Shown piece by piece: positions 20,800 to 33,800 of a stretch of 64,000 bases of DNA. Origin of the DNA: Nymphalis io (taxonomy: Eukaryota; Arthropoda; Insecta; Lepidoptera; Nymphalidae); contig NC_065918.1 in the NCBI RefSeq assembly GCF_905147045.1, forward strand, positions 6,014,001-6,078,000. The letters run 5' to 3'. The notes beneath the pieces are model-generated. The model had not been told where the DNA came from. It ran no database searches and worked only from the letters and a program-made list of their open reading frames with translations. Position 1 is the stretch's first letter; every line of letters starts with the position of its first letter. Position numbers and translations under genes: made by a program.

Positions 20800-23700
20800 T
20801 TAATAATAAGAATGTGACGTACCAATAAAATAGCAAAACGTATCCTACAAAAGTCATGGACGCAAAAGCCTGTGGAGAAATTCATTATTTAAAACAAAAT
20901 CTAATCTAATAATGCTATCGACAAAGATGTTGTCATGATAATATTCTGTCATAACCAGACCAGCTCAAAATCATAAGACTGTATATTATATTCTGTATAG
21001 TAATTTGAGACAAGGCACTGAAGGTTATATATTATGTACATTTATAACAAGAAAACGAAACTGACAGGATTTGAATTTCGAAGATATTCCATATCACTTA
21101 TCTGATGAAAAAGTCGTTGCATTACCATAGGTCATTAAAAATGATGAAATTTTTAGAAACTTGATTATTTCGACACTGTTTATTGTTAGGATTAAAAGTA
21201 TCTTAGGAATCAATTAAGGGTATCGCTGCTCAACTTGCTTGCTCTTATCCCATTTATTTAGGAACGGGTTTGAAGACTTACGGCTGAGCTAATGCAAGAA
21301 GAACTTTTGATGGTGGGTTGAAGAGATAACAAAAATGTAATTAGGAGATTGCTTTAAAAAAGCCGGTGAAACGTTGAAAAATTGTAAGAAAGAAATTGTT
21401 GTACAAGGGATCTGAAAACAAGAAAACCAAGCACAAGATATTTTGCCATACATTCAAAATATTCCCTGTACTTACTTCTTCGTACATATGATAAAATTGA
21501 AGATAACAAAGGCACGCAAATAATGTTATCTGAATTATTCTCTGTCTTTTGACGTAAGTATGGTACGAAAAGTAAGTATGGAAGAAGCTGAGAATTGTTA
21601 TGCTTAGTATAAAGAATTAAAAAACATGATACCAAATAAAATACAGCTTAATATAGAATAATTAAGTACTAAAATTGTATTGTACTACCTTTAAGCTAGC
21701 TTTTAGCTAGGTAGCTAAAATACAGCAATATTTTAGATGAATAAAGAAGATATGACGTATTAGGGCAGGATGAAAGAAAGCTATCGAGAGACGTTTAAGA
21801 GAATTATAGTGAGGAGAAATAGCTTAGATTTTGACCTGAGAGACAGCGGATGAAATTAAATTTAAGGAACAGAGGCTATTTTTTTTAATTAAAATAAAAG
21901 CTTATGCTAGGATTTTACATGACAACAGCCCGAGAGATCAAGATCCAACCAGTGATTTTCACATCACTATGCGGCTCGAATACCATTGTGCAAGTTAGAT
22001 TTCACTATCTAGGGTTATTTAGAAGATTTTTTTCTTAAACTGTCATCTGTTGTCATGTATAAATTTTATAGTCATACCCATACAACAGTGACGAGAATGA
22101 ATCAAATAGAAGTGTGTGAATAAAATACAAAATGTACGTATTAGTGTGTTGTTGTTTAAACACACTATAAATAGACATAAAAAGTCTAGGTAAATTCGAT
22201 ATATGATGTGTCAAGAAAACCACTAGAAAATCAATAGGAATTAGATCTGGGCTTGCGGGATACCATTAAGCTTTATAAATAACATACTATCTGGTTCTAA
22301 TTTAAAAGTGTTAAGTCGTTACGTACTATTAAGAAACAAAATCAAATTCCCATTTTATATTTTCTATCTTATATTACATTTTAATATTAAAAATATCGCG
22401 TTTAATTAATTTTATTAATCTTAACATTTGTATCTGAAGATTTAATGTATCGTTAAACATTTGTTAAGAAATGCAATTTGTTATGGTTTTTGAACTAAGA
22501 CATGCCTGTTGTTCTACATGTTTGGAATTAAAAGATATAACGCAATTTTAGTAATCTTTTGATCTTTTGGCAACTCGACTGTAAGTCGATTCACGTATAG
22601 CACATTGAATTGAAAAATCGCATCTTTGCACGGTTAGAAGACTTAGATTACCATGAAAATACCATGTTACATGATAAAATATATCTGCAAACAAGCAATG
22701 CTCCCAACTTATTTAAAGATCGAAACTGATTTTGTGAATAAATAGCCAGATATTATTGTTATATTACGACTTTCATAAAATGTTTTATGAACATTAACTT
22801 TTATTTCATGTAAATATAATCACTTCGTTTTATTATATTCTCAGAATACTACCAAGATTATTTTATTTTACTTGCTTTTAATAAAAAACTGTTTAATATA
22901 TAATATGTGAAAAACTTAACACAAAATCACGAATAGAACTTGCTGCAGCAAAACCACGCTCGTTTTAAAAACAACATAGTCTATTGCAAGCACACAATAG
23001 CATTGTGCATTAGTTTAAAGAAAATTGAAAATATCAAAGCAATATAATTTACATTATATCAATCGTTCAAGCATTCAACGGATTTTAGATAGAATGAACG
23101 GTATTTGAAAAGGTTCAAAAATATTGTTCATTTTTAAATTATAATAAAATCTCCTTTAAATTAAGAATTCAAAGATTCGTCAAACTCTGCATTAATTGTA
23201 TTAAAAAGCTTATTAAAATACTATAGGATATCAAATACGAAAAAGTTTGAATATTGGTCCTTAAAAAAAATAAAATAACGGAAAATTAAAAAAAAAAAAT
23301 AATCATAAAAAGCTTGTATTCTTTCTAGTAAGAACAGAATAGAAAAAGTCTTAACGATAATCTTTTATCTTTGTAACTTCTAATGTCCCTATATCTATCT
23401 CGTAGCACTGGGTCGGATCAATCACTATTGAAACTTTATGTAAAATAAAAAAGCGAGACTATAAATCATTTGTTTTTTACTCATATATCTTTGATTTAAG
23501 TTAGGGAAAACCACCATATAAATATATATATACGCAATGACTTCGCTGAGCTATTTGTCAAAAGTAATATTCAATAAAGTCATTTTAATAATTTAATTCG
23601 TCGCTATATAATTTGAATAATCTCTTCTTGGGACCTTTAATACTTTAATCCAAACTTATTTATTTTATTATGAAATTATTTAAAAAGATCAGAAGCGAGT

Positions 23701-24094
23701 TTTTTGTTGCTTAATGACGTTGTAAAGCGAAACGAAAATTAATATGGGTCGATATTGGAATTAGTTATAATAAAAGTATGTTTATAGTTTAAAAAGATAT
23801 ATAGGAGACTTTAGAAGACATTTCGATACGTATCCAAGTTAAGCATATAAATACAAAAAAACCTCAGCGTTGCTTTAAATAAAATTATATTTTCCATCAG
23901 TCCCGGAGCAACAAAGTTCACAGAGTTGACGTGAATGGTTTCATATCTCTCGAGACTTCTGTTAATATAAAGAAAAAGCTGAATCTACCGTGAGCAATTA
24001 AATGTAAAATTTTCAATTACACTTTTAATAAAAGCAATGAGACTCGAAAAATAGTCGAATGTAGTTTGAAAACAAATAAACGACTTTCTCGGGT
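20800..24094. other. AT-rich stretch without a gene
   Basis: No gene or clear repeat. The minus-strand open frame 21354-21635 (93 codons) has no recognisable domain. Confidence 0.5.
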
Positions 24095-24210
24095 TTTTCT
24101 TTTTATATATAAAAGCGGCGAGTTGATTTATCGCCGGAGCTGCGAGCGACCGCCGCGTCCCGCTGCGAATCTTGATCGACGGAGCATTTCAATTTATTTT
24201 ATGAGTCGAC
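24095..24210 (+). promoter_or_regulatory. TATA-like motif next to a GC-rich block
   Basis: tatataaaag at 24106-24115 is a good TATA-box match and is followed by a GC-rich block (agcggcgag, tcgccggagctgcgagcgac, cgccgcgtcccgc) that is unusual for this window. No initiator consensus is placed 25-35 bases downstream and no gene follows, so it may equally be a conserved non-coding element. The open frame at 24066-24272 across it has no recognised domain. Confidence 0.25.
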
Positions 24211-24859
24211 ACCTATTGTATAGGATTGTGCTTAGCAAAAGCTTTCGTCAATTTATGATCAAGAACACCTGAAAATATAAATTGCTAAGACGCTTATATG
24301 TAGACAAAAGAGTAAACAACTTAAAAGAAATATTTATAACATTATGAACAACATTTTAAAATAATCATACTATATTATATGCGCAGCTTGTTGATACAAT
24401 TTCCATTCATAATCTATTCCTTCGTGGCACTAAAAGCTTTTATTTTAGTTTTGTGATGGATATTGCGCTAGTTTCCTTTTAGATTTTAAAAGTGAATGCC
24501 TTTAAAATACCTGTCGAAAAGCTCGCAACTAGGAAGAATGATGATACTTTCAATGTTCACAGCTGCTATTGCATCCGATGTTACTTGCTAAAAGATAGAA
24601 AAGTTTCGATTATTTGAATGTAACAAAACAGATGGGTATACAATTTTGCGTCAACATTGCACCTTTTAAAATGTATTTACATTTTATATAAAACCTATGT
24701 CCCGTTGTTAGGTAGTATATTTGGAAGTGTATTCTAATTATGCCTTAACACAATACATGAATAATAATACATACGTTAAATATATTCACTTACGTTATAA
24801 TACTTTGTATCTAATAGATACATAGTTTTAATTTTGCGCTGAGATAAAACGTCAGTTTA

Positions 24860-25050
24860 AAGTGTAGGACCGGAATTCCGTCGGTACCATAACGCGTCGG
24901 CCGAAAAGGTAAATGGGATATAAAAGCGTATCAATATTGACCGCGTAACGCCCAACCAACGTTCATCATGGTTATAGTGCGATATTGCCCATATCTCACC
25001 GCTGCCTTGTGTCGCAATGATGTTTTTCTGTGCAATATTCATGTACACGT
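24860..25050. promoter_or_regulatory. Compositionally distinct block, possible conserved element
   Basis: gaccggaattccgtcggtac, cgcgtcggccgaaaagg, gggatataaaagcg and attgaccgcgtaacgcccaa stand out from AT-rich flanks. The block is too short and motif-free to be called a coding exon. A TATA-like word lies at about 24919-24925. Confidence 0.25.
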
Positions 25051-25519
25051 AATTTGTATTGATTATAATTTCTAAACTTTTATTAATAAATCTTGTTCGT
25101 GGCCGTCAAATTATTATTCTGATATGTTATGTTGAATTTATGTTTTATATTTTATGTTTTAAAAGGAATAATATTACAAATAAGCTTAAAATGAAAATTA
25201 AATAGAGCAGTGAGAAGAAAAGCTTGTGAATCCTTTCTCGTAGAACAATGCTACGCCCTCGACTGCTACATCGTAACACGATACCTTAGTTAGTTTCTCG
25301 TTAAATATACCACTAAGATGCAGTTTTTATAAAAAAATACACACACGTAATTAATTATCTTCATTAATGTAAATGTTTTAATTTAAGAAACACTTTGAAA
25401 ATGTTTTGTTAATGATGTTTTCGTGTATTGAATAAATTGTTATTTATAAAAAATGTAGGTACAACTTATTTTATTTAGTTTATTTTTCCTCATTAATTGT
25501 ATTCATTTAATAATAATAT

Positions 25520-25795
25520 AATAATAATAATATCCTGGGACATTTTTCACACACGGCCATCTGATCCCAAATTAAGCTTGTACAAAGCTTGTGCTATGGA
25601 AACCAGACAACTGATATACTACATATACTACTTTTTTTTTGTAAATACATACTTATATAGATAATTACACCCAGACTCAGGACAAACATTCATGTTCATG
25701 CACACAAATGTCTGTCCTGGGTGGGAATCGAACCCACAACCTTCGGCGTGAAAGGCAAGTGTTCTACCAACCACGCCAACCGGCTCGTCATCATT
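25520..25795 (-). mobile_element. SINE-D, full copy with tRNA-like head
   Basis: On the minus strand it starts gccggttggcgtggttggta (A box tggttggtaga) and carries a perfect B box, ggttcgattcc, then cacccaggacagacatttgt, catgaacatgaatg, ggtgtaattatctatataag, ggtttccatagcacaag and ends gtcccaggatattattatta. The head resembles a tRNA, which supports pol III transcription, but the downstream body shows it is a SINE and not a tRNA gene. The same body occurs at 43760-44010. Confidence 0.88.
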
Positions 25796-26484
25796 TAATT
25801 TATCAAATAATAGCGTTACTTGGGGATAAGTATTTAAAATTTCACGCATATTGTGCAATTCGTTAATAATAATTGCTCGTTGCTCAATAATTGCTTATTT
25901 TACTGTATAATTGTGATATTTTAAGTTTTTTACTTATTTATTTATTAAATATCTATTTTAATCAGGTAAATTAATAAAGTTACATTTGATAAAGCAAAAC
26001 TCAAGACCTTTAATAGAATCAGTACCATGATTAAATCGCAACCAAGGAGCGAATTTAATTACTATTTTCGTTAGCAGTATTAATTATTACCCTTCCCCGT
26101 AATTAGTAGAGGGATTCCTGTTTCATTAAAGAAAATATATAATTTTAGGGTCTAATATTAACAAAGGAATTGGCGGAAAAATATAAATTTGATGAATCTC
26201 TCATTTCAAAGTTTACTTCTAGATGGAAATATGTATTTCCTAATTTGATTTTAGATAAATGATTTTTCCGATATAAGAAATATTGTTATAATATTTTCTC
26301 GTACAGTTTTATAGTTTTTCTTTATTTAGGTTTCTGTCATACTTTAATAGATTTTCCAAAAATTCTGCTGTTTAAATTTTTTAGTATCTATGAAACATTT
26401 TAATGGCGAATTAACCTGAAAAATAGATGGATACAATTTAAATATATTTTATAAAATGAATTCATTTATATAACGTTGTATATT
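25796..26484. other. AT-rich stretch without a gene
   Basis: Nothing recognised. Confidence 0.5.
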
Positions 26485-26680
26485 AAGCTGATTTGGTCTA
26501 ATAGATAGAAAATCTCAATCGAGGTTTGCAGGTTCTAATTCAGCAATATGGGTTAACTTTTGCGTAAAGAAAACAAGTGAGGATACCTGCATGTGTTGGT
26601 TAAATTTCTGTGAACTTAAATCTTCTTCTGAATAGCAGCCCTTTGCCCAGCAGTGAACATTAAAGGGTCGTTAATTTACT
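26485..26680 (+). mobile_element. SINE-C, diverged copy
   Basis: A tRNA-like head remnant (tttggtctaatagatag, tttgcaggttctaattc) is followed by ggatacctgcatgtgttggt and the 3' hallmark gccctttgcccagcagtg. The middle of the element is shortened. Confidence 0.7.
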
Positions 26681-26689
26681 TTTTTATTT

Positions 26690-28254
26690 CGTAATAAAGG
26701 AATAAAGTAACTAGCTGAATAAACAATTATTTAAATACAAGAGTCATTTAACGGAGCCAACCGATAGCATTAAATGTTCACCAAGAGTTGTTTTAGGCCC
26801 TACTTTACATAACGATCTTCGTATAAAGTCAAAATTTAAGGTTATTACGCTCAAATATGTGTGTAAGCAACGTTTGAGACTGTTTTTAAGGGACGCTATG
26901 AAAAAATTTGTTATAGCGTTTGGGGTGACATTAACGCGCGGTGGAATATTGCTAGCGGATAACAACAAAGGTTCTTTATGAACACAAAGGATTCAGTGGA
27001 CGAAGTGACCGCATTTTGAAAATGAGAATAGCCGACTCGGTAACGGAAAAAAATCTTTCAAGTAATTAATATTTCATCTAGCCTTACGGCTACACATTAC
27101 GTATATTGTTCAAGCAACGATGCCAAATGTGTACCATGTGCTTGAAGCTTGGGCATAATTTTATTTCAACTATAATATTTTGTAGATTTATCTAATAAAT
27201 AATAAAAATATAAGTAAAAAAAAAACATTAAATTAAATAAATAAACACATTAAATTTCGTTTGTAAAAAATATTTTATATGCGCTAGGCACGTAGCGCAA
27301 CGTAGTAGGGAGCGGTAACAGATAGGGGATACGACGGCACAATAGATCTTCATGCCGTTATCCGTCACGGCATGCGTCTTATCCTTTTTTACACAAATTA
27401 AAATATTATCTTCATTATTAATCCCATGATAACGCGATTCTATTCTAGGAACAACCAAGTGTCGTAAAATTTCTTACGAAATATTCATATATAATAATTA
27501 GTTTCACAAAAATATATTTACATTCACACTTACTATTTGCAGTTTAATAACAATATTACAATACACATTATTCCATCAAATTTTTATTCATTGAGAGTCA
27601 AATTGAAATAACTTCCAAATATTAAATTTATGGTAGTTTGTCATTGGTGTAAATCAGTAATTTTATAAACACATTTTATTTAGGAGGCATTTATAAAGAT
27701 TATCCACAGAAATAAACAATTGTTACGATGTAGCGAGCTGTGTGGGGGTCTGATAAAGCGAAACGTGAGGTCGAATATGTTAGTAATGTGTTCACTTTTG
27801 TTTCCTATATATATATAGAATAGCGGGGTTGATTAAAAATATCAAAATAGAAATTATATTTCTCTATCTGTTCAAGACATCCTTTATTTAGTTATAATTT
27901 TCAAGTTAATTAAATTTTCCAGTAAGAATGAAACAGCTTTCCTATGAAATTGAATTTTAGTTACAAAGTTTGAATTTAGTTATTTTAATATTTTAAGCGA
28001 TATAAAGGAATTATAGAACTATTAAGTGGTGAATTACCTTGAGATTTTCGGAAATATTATATATTTAAATTCATATAAAAAATGGTGACATGACGTTTGA
28101 ACGCAGGTCGAGGTAATCACACCCAAGTTGCACTAAAATTACAATTTTTTTATGTACTGGTCTGATGTTATATTTGTTGAGGTCAAAGTTATAAAGCGTA
28201 AAACTCACGCAATTATTTTAAAAAATATGAAAGTTTTATCAAAATTGATTTTTC
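26690..28254. other. AT-rich stretch without a gene
   Basis: No gene recognised. 27278-27345 holds a less AT-rich block that, on the minus strand, resembles 434-500. The open frame 27228-27458 (minus) spans it without a known domain. Confidence 0.45.
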
Positions 28255-28510
28255 TTTTTATAATATAGTAGTCCTCTAACCAGATTACTGCTATCATTTC
28301 AAGAATTTATCCACAAGACTACACACAAGTATAGGTGAATATGCGTATAAGCGAACACTGGTGCACTCTCTATACCCTCACTCTCTATACCTCACTTGCA
28401 CAATTCAATGAGATTTTTAAACCGACACGACCAGCACTGAATGACTTTAAGTAACTGTTTGGATAGGAACCCAGGCCCTTGCAGCATTATGAACTAATCA
28501 CTAGCAATGA
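28255..28510 (-). mobile_element. SINE-B, diverged copy
   Basis: atgcgtataagcgaacactg, gtgcactctctataccctca and aaccgacacgaccagc followed by ggaacccaggcccttgcag (complement of the B box and of the anticodon-arm region) and actaatcactag are the reverse complement of the SINE-B copy at 38150-38500. Confidence 0.75.
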
Positions 28511-28789
28511 GATAGCTATCTTATTTCGATCGTAGTAAATATTATCTACTTAATATATAAGGAAACAAAATAAAAACAGATCACTATTGTGTCGTCATAA
28601 AAAATATTTTCAATACACAAATGTCACGGGATTATTTTTCGAAACCTTTGACTCCACTGAACTAAGGTAAAAACGATTTTATTGACTCGAGGCGTACTTT
28701 GTTTGTTAATAGACATAAAACGACAACGATTGTCCCAAGCATCGCTGAAATGAGTAAAAATGAAATATACCATTCACATGGAAAAAAAT

Positions 28790-29060
28790 AAGTGTAAGAA
28801 TTTCATCGCCGGAAAATGGCCAAAAACGTTTGAAGTAATGGGAATGCATTTTGAGGGTAGGATAGAAGTGGTGCACCGTCAAACGTGAGGGATTGCGGAG
28901 TCAATTTTAAATGTAAATCTTCCGCCGGGAGCCTTGCTTTCACCGACATTTATTATTCAGTTTCATTGCTCGCGTAATCGCTGCATCAGTAATAAACTAC
29001 CGAACGGTATTCTCTGACCGGACAAATGTTTACGCTGTTTGTAAACCGTATTCTCGCTTT
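28790..29060. promoter_or_regulatory. Compositionally distinct block, possible conserved element
   Basis: gaatttcatcgccggaaaat, aacgtgagggattgcggagt, cttccgccgggagccttgct, and ccgaacggtattctctgacc form about 270 bases of balanced composition between AT-rich flanks. No repeat family and no long open frame covers it, which is what an old conserved non-coding element would look like. Confidence 0.25.
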
Positions 29061-29983
29061 ATAAATCGCTTTTCAATTTAATTAATTTCGTTTTCGTCCA
29101 TTTTAAAGCAGTAACGTAAAAACAGTTAAATCTGAAGCCCAAATGATAACATTATACCTTTCTGTGAACGCTTACAGATACTGAAAACGTATATACATAT
29201 TATTTGTAAAGAAGAGACGTACCCAAGAATAACAGTGAATATTGCGAAAAAAGCCAAACACTCTCAAAATATTATATATTGATGTAACTCTGATTCGTTT
29301 GGATATATAAAAAATAGATGTTTACTTTGGAACAAACGAGATTTAGATTTTCCGTAAGGTAATATGTTAGGGTAGATATCTTCGTGATATTTAAAAAAAC
29401 ACATGGAAAAATTGTTTGATAACAAACGCCGGATTGAGATAATACGATTTAAATTGAAAACATTGAGGAAAAAATATTATGCAGACGCACGCGCCGCACC
29501 CGCCTTATCGTAACCTCATTGGCAATCTCCGACATTGAAAGCGTACTCCGAATTTTATTTTGCAGAAAACCCCAACACAAGACCTTCCTATTAGCAATAT
29601 CTGGTTGCTATAATAATAAATAACATTCCTTAGTTTCATATTTTTAATCAACATTTTAGCTTCTGATATTTTATATTTTTTCTTATAAAGAAAAATATTT
29701 AATCTTCAATATCTTATTTATTTTGTACTTTGTAATGGCTAAAATTAAACCATAGATATGTATTAAAAATAAGTTATGGCTAATATATATATTTAACAAT
29801 AAATTTAGCACTCAATTTAAACACCCATTTTATTTCTTATATGGTTCTTAATAAGTGAACATCCTATCGTTTGATATTACATTCAATATTACGCAATGTG
29901 CCGGTAGCGCTCCTAGCCGGAATTTCTAACATGTACCTGCAATTTTTATATTACCTTACCGGCCAGTGCATTGGCTGAATAAA
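29061..29983. other. AT-rich stretch without a gene
   Basis: Nothing recognised except a short balanced piece at 29480-29560 (gacgcacgcgccgcacccgc). Confidence 0.45.
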
Positions 29984-30193
29984 CTAGGTACAATGTGCAT
30001 CGATTCGGGGGCATGCGGGCCAGACAAAGGAACCCGACCGTCGCATTATGATAATGCATCTGGAAATATCGCGCCTGAACCGAAACGGCGATAATGCAAA
30101 TGATATTACTTTTATATTACGGGAGATGGCCGTTCCAGTTACCAAGCTTATAGGCAGGCGGTTGGCAAATGACAAACTTAGAAATAACGTCAA
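29984..30193. promoter_or_regulatory. Compositionally distinct block, possible conserved element
   Basis: The block holds catcgattcgggggcatgcg, ggaacccgaccgtcgcatta, tgataatgcatctgg, gaaacggcgataatgcaaat. Two gataatgc words lie about 45 bases apart, which would fit paired homeodomain or POU-type sites. The minus-strand open frame of 69 codons across it has no known domain. Confidence 0.25.
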
Positions 30194-30699
30194 ATATTTT
30201 TAATATTCCGTTACGAATTAATTATGTAATAAACGATCAAAAAAATTATAATAATTAAATGATTTCGTTTAACTTAAATATAAAATACTAATAATAACAT
30301 GCACAATAAAATACAAAGAAACCAAACTTAGTTAAAACATAGTAAAAATAAAACGGTGGTTGTATACATTTTTCTATGAACTTTAAGAATATTTTAATTA
30401 TTTTATATTTTGAAATAAGTTTGCAAATAATGTTAAACATCTAAGCTTCTGTTCTATTTTAGATTGGGATTATTTTAGGATATGTTAAAAGAGTATAAGC
30501 ACATATTTGAAATATTCCTGTATACCATAATGTAAAGTTATAATCTATAATAACTTCTAACGAGACAGCTTTTTATATTATTATCTCGTATGTTACAAAT
30601 ATATATATTTGTAGTTTTGATAGTTTTGGTTTTGTTAATATGATGATGAGGCTGATGTTTTCGTGATCGATATGGATCTTAATCGAGTCGGTTTAGAGC

Positions 30700-30845
30700 T
30701 TATAGCACTATACTGCAATAATATGGCTTGGTGGAGGCACACGTGGCAAAATTTTAATGAATTTTGATACATACAGTTTTCCTTATGATGTTTTCCTTAA
30801 CCGCACGAGCAAGAGATAAATTATAAACACAAATTAAATATATTA
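30700..30845 (-). mobile_element. SINE-C core fragment
   Basis: gcttggtggaggcacacgtg, cagttttccttatgatgttt, tccttaaccgcacgagcaag, and agataaattataaacacaaa match the reverse complement of the SINE-C centre. Ends are not resolved. Confidence 0.65.
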
Positions 30846-30849
30846 AGAC

Positions 30850-31379
30850 CGTAATCTTCAGTTAAATTTAAAAATATTAAATCAGTAAAAACAGTATCGA
30901 AAAGCCTTAAAAAATTACTACTTAATTAACAGAAATATTACTTTAAGGGGCTTAAATAATAATTCAACTCTTGATAAATCTTCTATTTGTTTTATATGTT
31001 CAAGAAAAAATTATCACAAATTTTACTCCGCTAGGTGAATTTCACAAATTCTTTGATCTTTGGTCCTCAGTGACATCTGTTCCGCCTTAACGAACGACCA
31101 GGCAGCTACTACACTTTAATATTTGATTGTACTGGCACTTCGAATACAACGGAATAGAGAGAATTCTAAATTAAGTACAAATATAAAGACGTATTAGAAT
31201 ATTTAAATACACCTAACAAGATCACGGCTTGATAATTTGGTAAAGTTTAATTTTCCAGTGATTACTTAAAATAAATGAACATTTAAAATGCATCTCTAAT
31301 TTTTCAACTTTTTTTACCTTACGTAATTTTTTTATTATACAAATGTAAATCATTGTACTCACCTCTCTTCTTAAATTAT
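30850..31379. other. AT-rich stretch without a gene
   Basis: Nothing recognised. Confidence 0.5.
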
Positions 31380-31560
31380 ACGTGCTATTTTAAGTACGTA
31401 GGCCTCGCTTAACGGGGTCCCAGTCCCCCGAATTTCCTTATCTGCATGATTTCGCCCCGAGATACCATTTAGGGTGAATTGATTGAAAAATGTTTGGGTC
31501 CGCATATAAAATGTTCGCACGAAATTGGGATTCAGTTCCTTAATTTTAATTACCGAACAA
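31380..31560 (+). promoter_or_regulatory. Candidate core promoter (TATA plus initiator)
   Basis: tataaaa at 31505-31511 is followed by ttcagttc at 31531-31538, an arthropod initiator match (TCAGTY) whose A at 31534 would be +1, putting the TATA box at about -29. It is preceded by a balanced block (taggcctcgcttaacggggt, ccgaatttccttatctgcat). No downstream promoter element is evident. The only open frame soon after is 31804-32076. Chance co-occurrence in AT-rich DNA is possible. Confidence 0.3.
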
Positions 31561-31803
31561 ATTTCAAAATGCTTACGAAAATTGCAGAATTCAATTCATA
31601 AAAAGGTTATTCTTTTATAATGTACAAAGAGACTGATGTTATTAAATCATAATTAATAACATTAAAGAATAATTAATTTTAACAAAGACAATTCTGTCTA
31701 GGTTAGAGATACTGCCAGACACATTGTTGATTTGAAATGTTATCACATGACACCATTCATTCAGAACAAAAGCAATAATACCGTAACGTGATATATCAAC
31801 GGA

Positions 31804-32076
31804 TTGAAACCGATGCGCAAAACTTTATTACAAATTGAAGGAACAGACGTCATAGAGTGGAGCAGATCGTGCCGACATTGTATCGGGCCCAATAAGGAGT
31901 ATCACAAACCGTTCCACATCGCTCCGCATTTCATCGTGGGTAGAATCGTTTCAGTGAATATTGCTTCAGATGCAGTATGGTCGAAGAGTAGGTACATTAA
32001 AAATTGTTTGCTGAAAGGTCTTTTCATGTATTTCGTTGGCAAGACTAAGTACCCTTCGATTCGTGGAGCAATATAA
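31804..32076 (+). CDS. Unrecognised 90-codon open frame
   Basis: I do not recognise this protein. It begins MRKTLL-like basic sequence after an initial MKP, contains four cysteines (CRHC and a later single C among them), has no clear signal peptide or membrane segment, and its composition is less AT-biased than its surroundings. It begins about 270 bases after the candidate transcription start at 31534, which is the only reason to list it. It could be a conserved non-coding block that happens to stay open, or a piece of an old transposon. Confidence 0.15.
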   Translation: MKPMRKTLLQIEGTDVIEWSRSCRHCIGPNKEYHKPFHIAPHFIVGRIVSVNIASDAVWSKSRYIKNCLLKGLFMYFVGKTKYPSIRGAI

Positions 32077-33800
32077 ATCTTTGATCATAATTCTATTAAA
32101 CACATATTAGGTTCTTGTTACTAAATTAATCGGTGATTGAAAATTCAATTTTTTAACATGTATTTAAGTTGTACAAGTACATCTATACTAGTATATAGAT
32201 TGTTTTTGTTATAATATACTTTTAAAACATAAGTTAAATCACAAGTTGACTCATTTATCTGTCCTTTAAATCTCAAATCTGCCAAGCAGTATGTCTTGTA
32301 CGATTATCTAAATAATTATCAATAACAAGAAAAAGAAAAACAATAGTATTCCATCGTAGTCGCAAAATGCTATTATCTAATAAGGTACCGACAAGCAAGA
32401 TGTCTAGCGTCATATCCTCAAATACTATAAGCCTCTCTTATAATGTACAAACATAAATCCGAATTAAAACCGAAAGAGGCCTCACGAATAAATAATGTTG
32501 TCTCATTTTTTAGAGGTCTTAAGTCCTTCGTCCTACTTTATACGCCCATGTTTTTATTTTAAAAACTCGTAATTATGAAGAAGGTTTCGGATGGAAAATG
32601 CTATTACCCGGCTATTCCTCTTGTTGATTTTGTAATTAAATTACATATATATAATTGTATAGATATGTATGTATGCTATATATATATAGAAAATGAAGGT
32701 TATTATTAATAACAATAATTTATACATTTTTAGTCGCATAATAATTTTCATCAGAAAAATCTATTTGGATATATTTCTTGAATAATATCGTTAAATAGAT
32801 AATAAAAGAGAGCATTAGACAAAGTTAGGTATTTACAATGTTATCGTGACTAAGTGCACAACCATTCATTACAGTTATTTCTGACATTATTTTCGATAAA
32901 TACTCATAATTATTACACTTGTGGTCTATGGAAGGTAATCACGTGATTAATATTTCTATACTGCTCTATTTCTAACTGCTTTCTCCAACATTTTTAAATA
33001 ACAATTAAGATTACTTCGAAACAAGATTGGAATTTAACGTTTCTTAAAAATAAAATAATCAATGCATACGCTAAAGCGCCAATACGTTAAAATGTCAATT
33101 GATCGTAGGGAAGAGCACTAGTAATTTAGAATTGCCCGTTCATTTCTCCCCCAATTAGCAGCAACTTTGTCCAATATGTTTGTATATGTAGCCAGCCAAA
33201 ACACTCTTATCCTAAGCCAAGTACTTGCTGTGCCTTTATAAATCCTCCCAAAACAACTGATACGGAAAACTTTTGTTAGCTGCTGTACTGAGTACTTACG
33301 TTGAGTTAAAAAAATGTATTTAATTATAACTGCTTAAGATTAATCATCATAATATCGTATTATAAAGAACACGGTGATCACAATAAAGAAGAAATTTCAA
33401 ATTTTTTTTAATGTATTTTCTTTTTTAATGCTTTATGTATAAATATAATTTATATTTGAAAAAAAAGAAGGTTATATGAACTCACGAGTTATTCTATCGT
33501 AATAGGTTTTTTACTGTTTTTCTTAAACTTGTTACTTCTGTTACTCGACAGCTTATAGTCAGTAACACTGTGCAGAAATGTATACAGGTTTGCAAAATGC
33601 ATCTCAGAAATACGCCAAATACCTCTAAAATTGTAACGCTTGCGTGCAATAAAGTATTATACTATTAATGAGTTCAAATATAGCACAGCTGGCAATAGAA
33701 ATAAAATGATCGCTTCCTGGTAATTTCTTAAATTAAAAATTTTAAGCGATAACGAAATTTTTACTTTGACTATATAATTCTCTTGGATATGTATTTATAC
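32077..33800. other. AT-rich stretch without a gene
   Basis: Nothing recognised. Short atatat runs occur at 32645-32690. Confidence 0.5.

Noticed and set aside
25690..25790. tRNA gene (valine-like anticodon region)
   Set aside because: The head is tRNA-like with good A and B boxes, but it is followed by the SINE-D body also seen at 43760-44010, so it is a SINE head.
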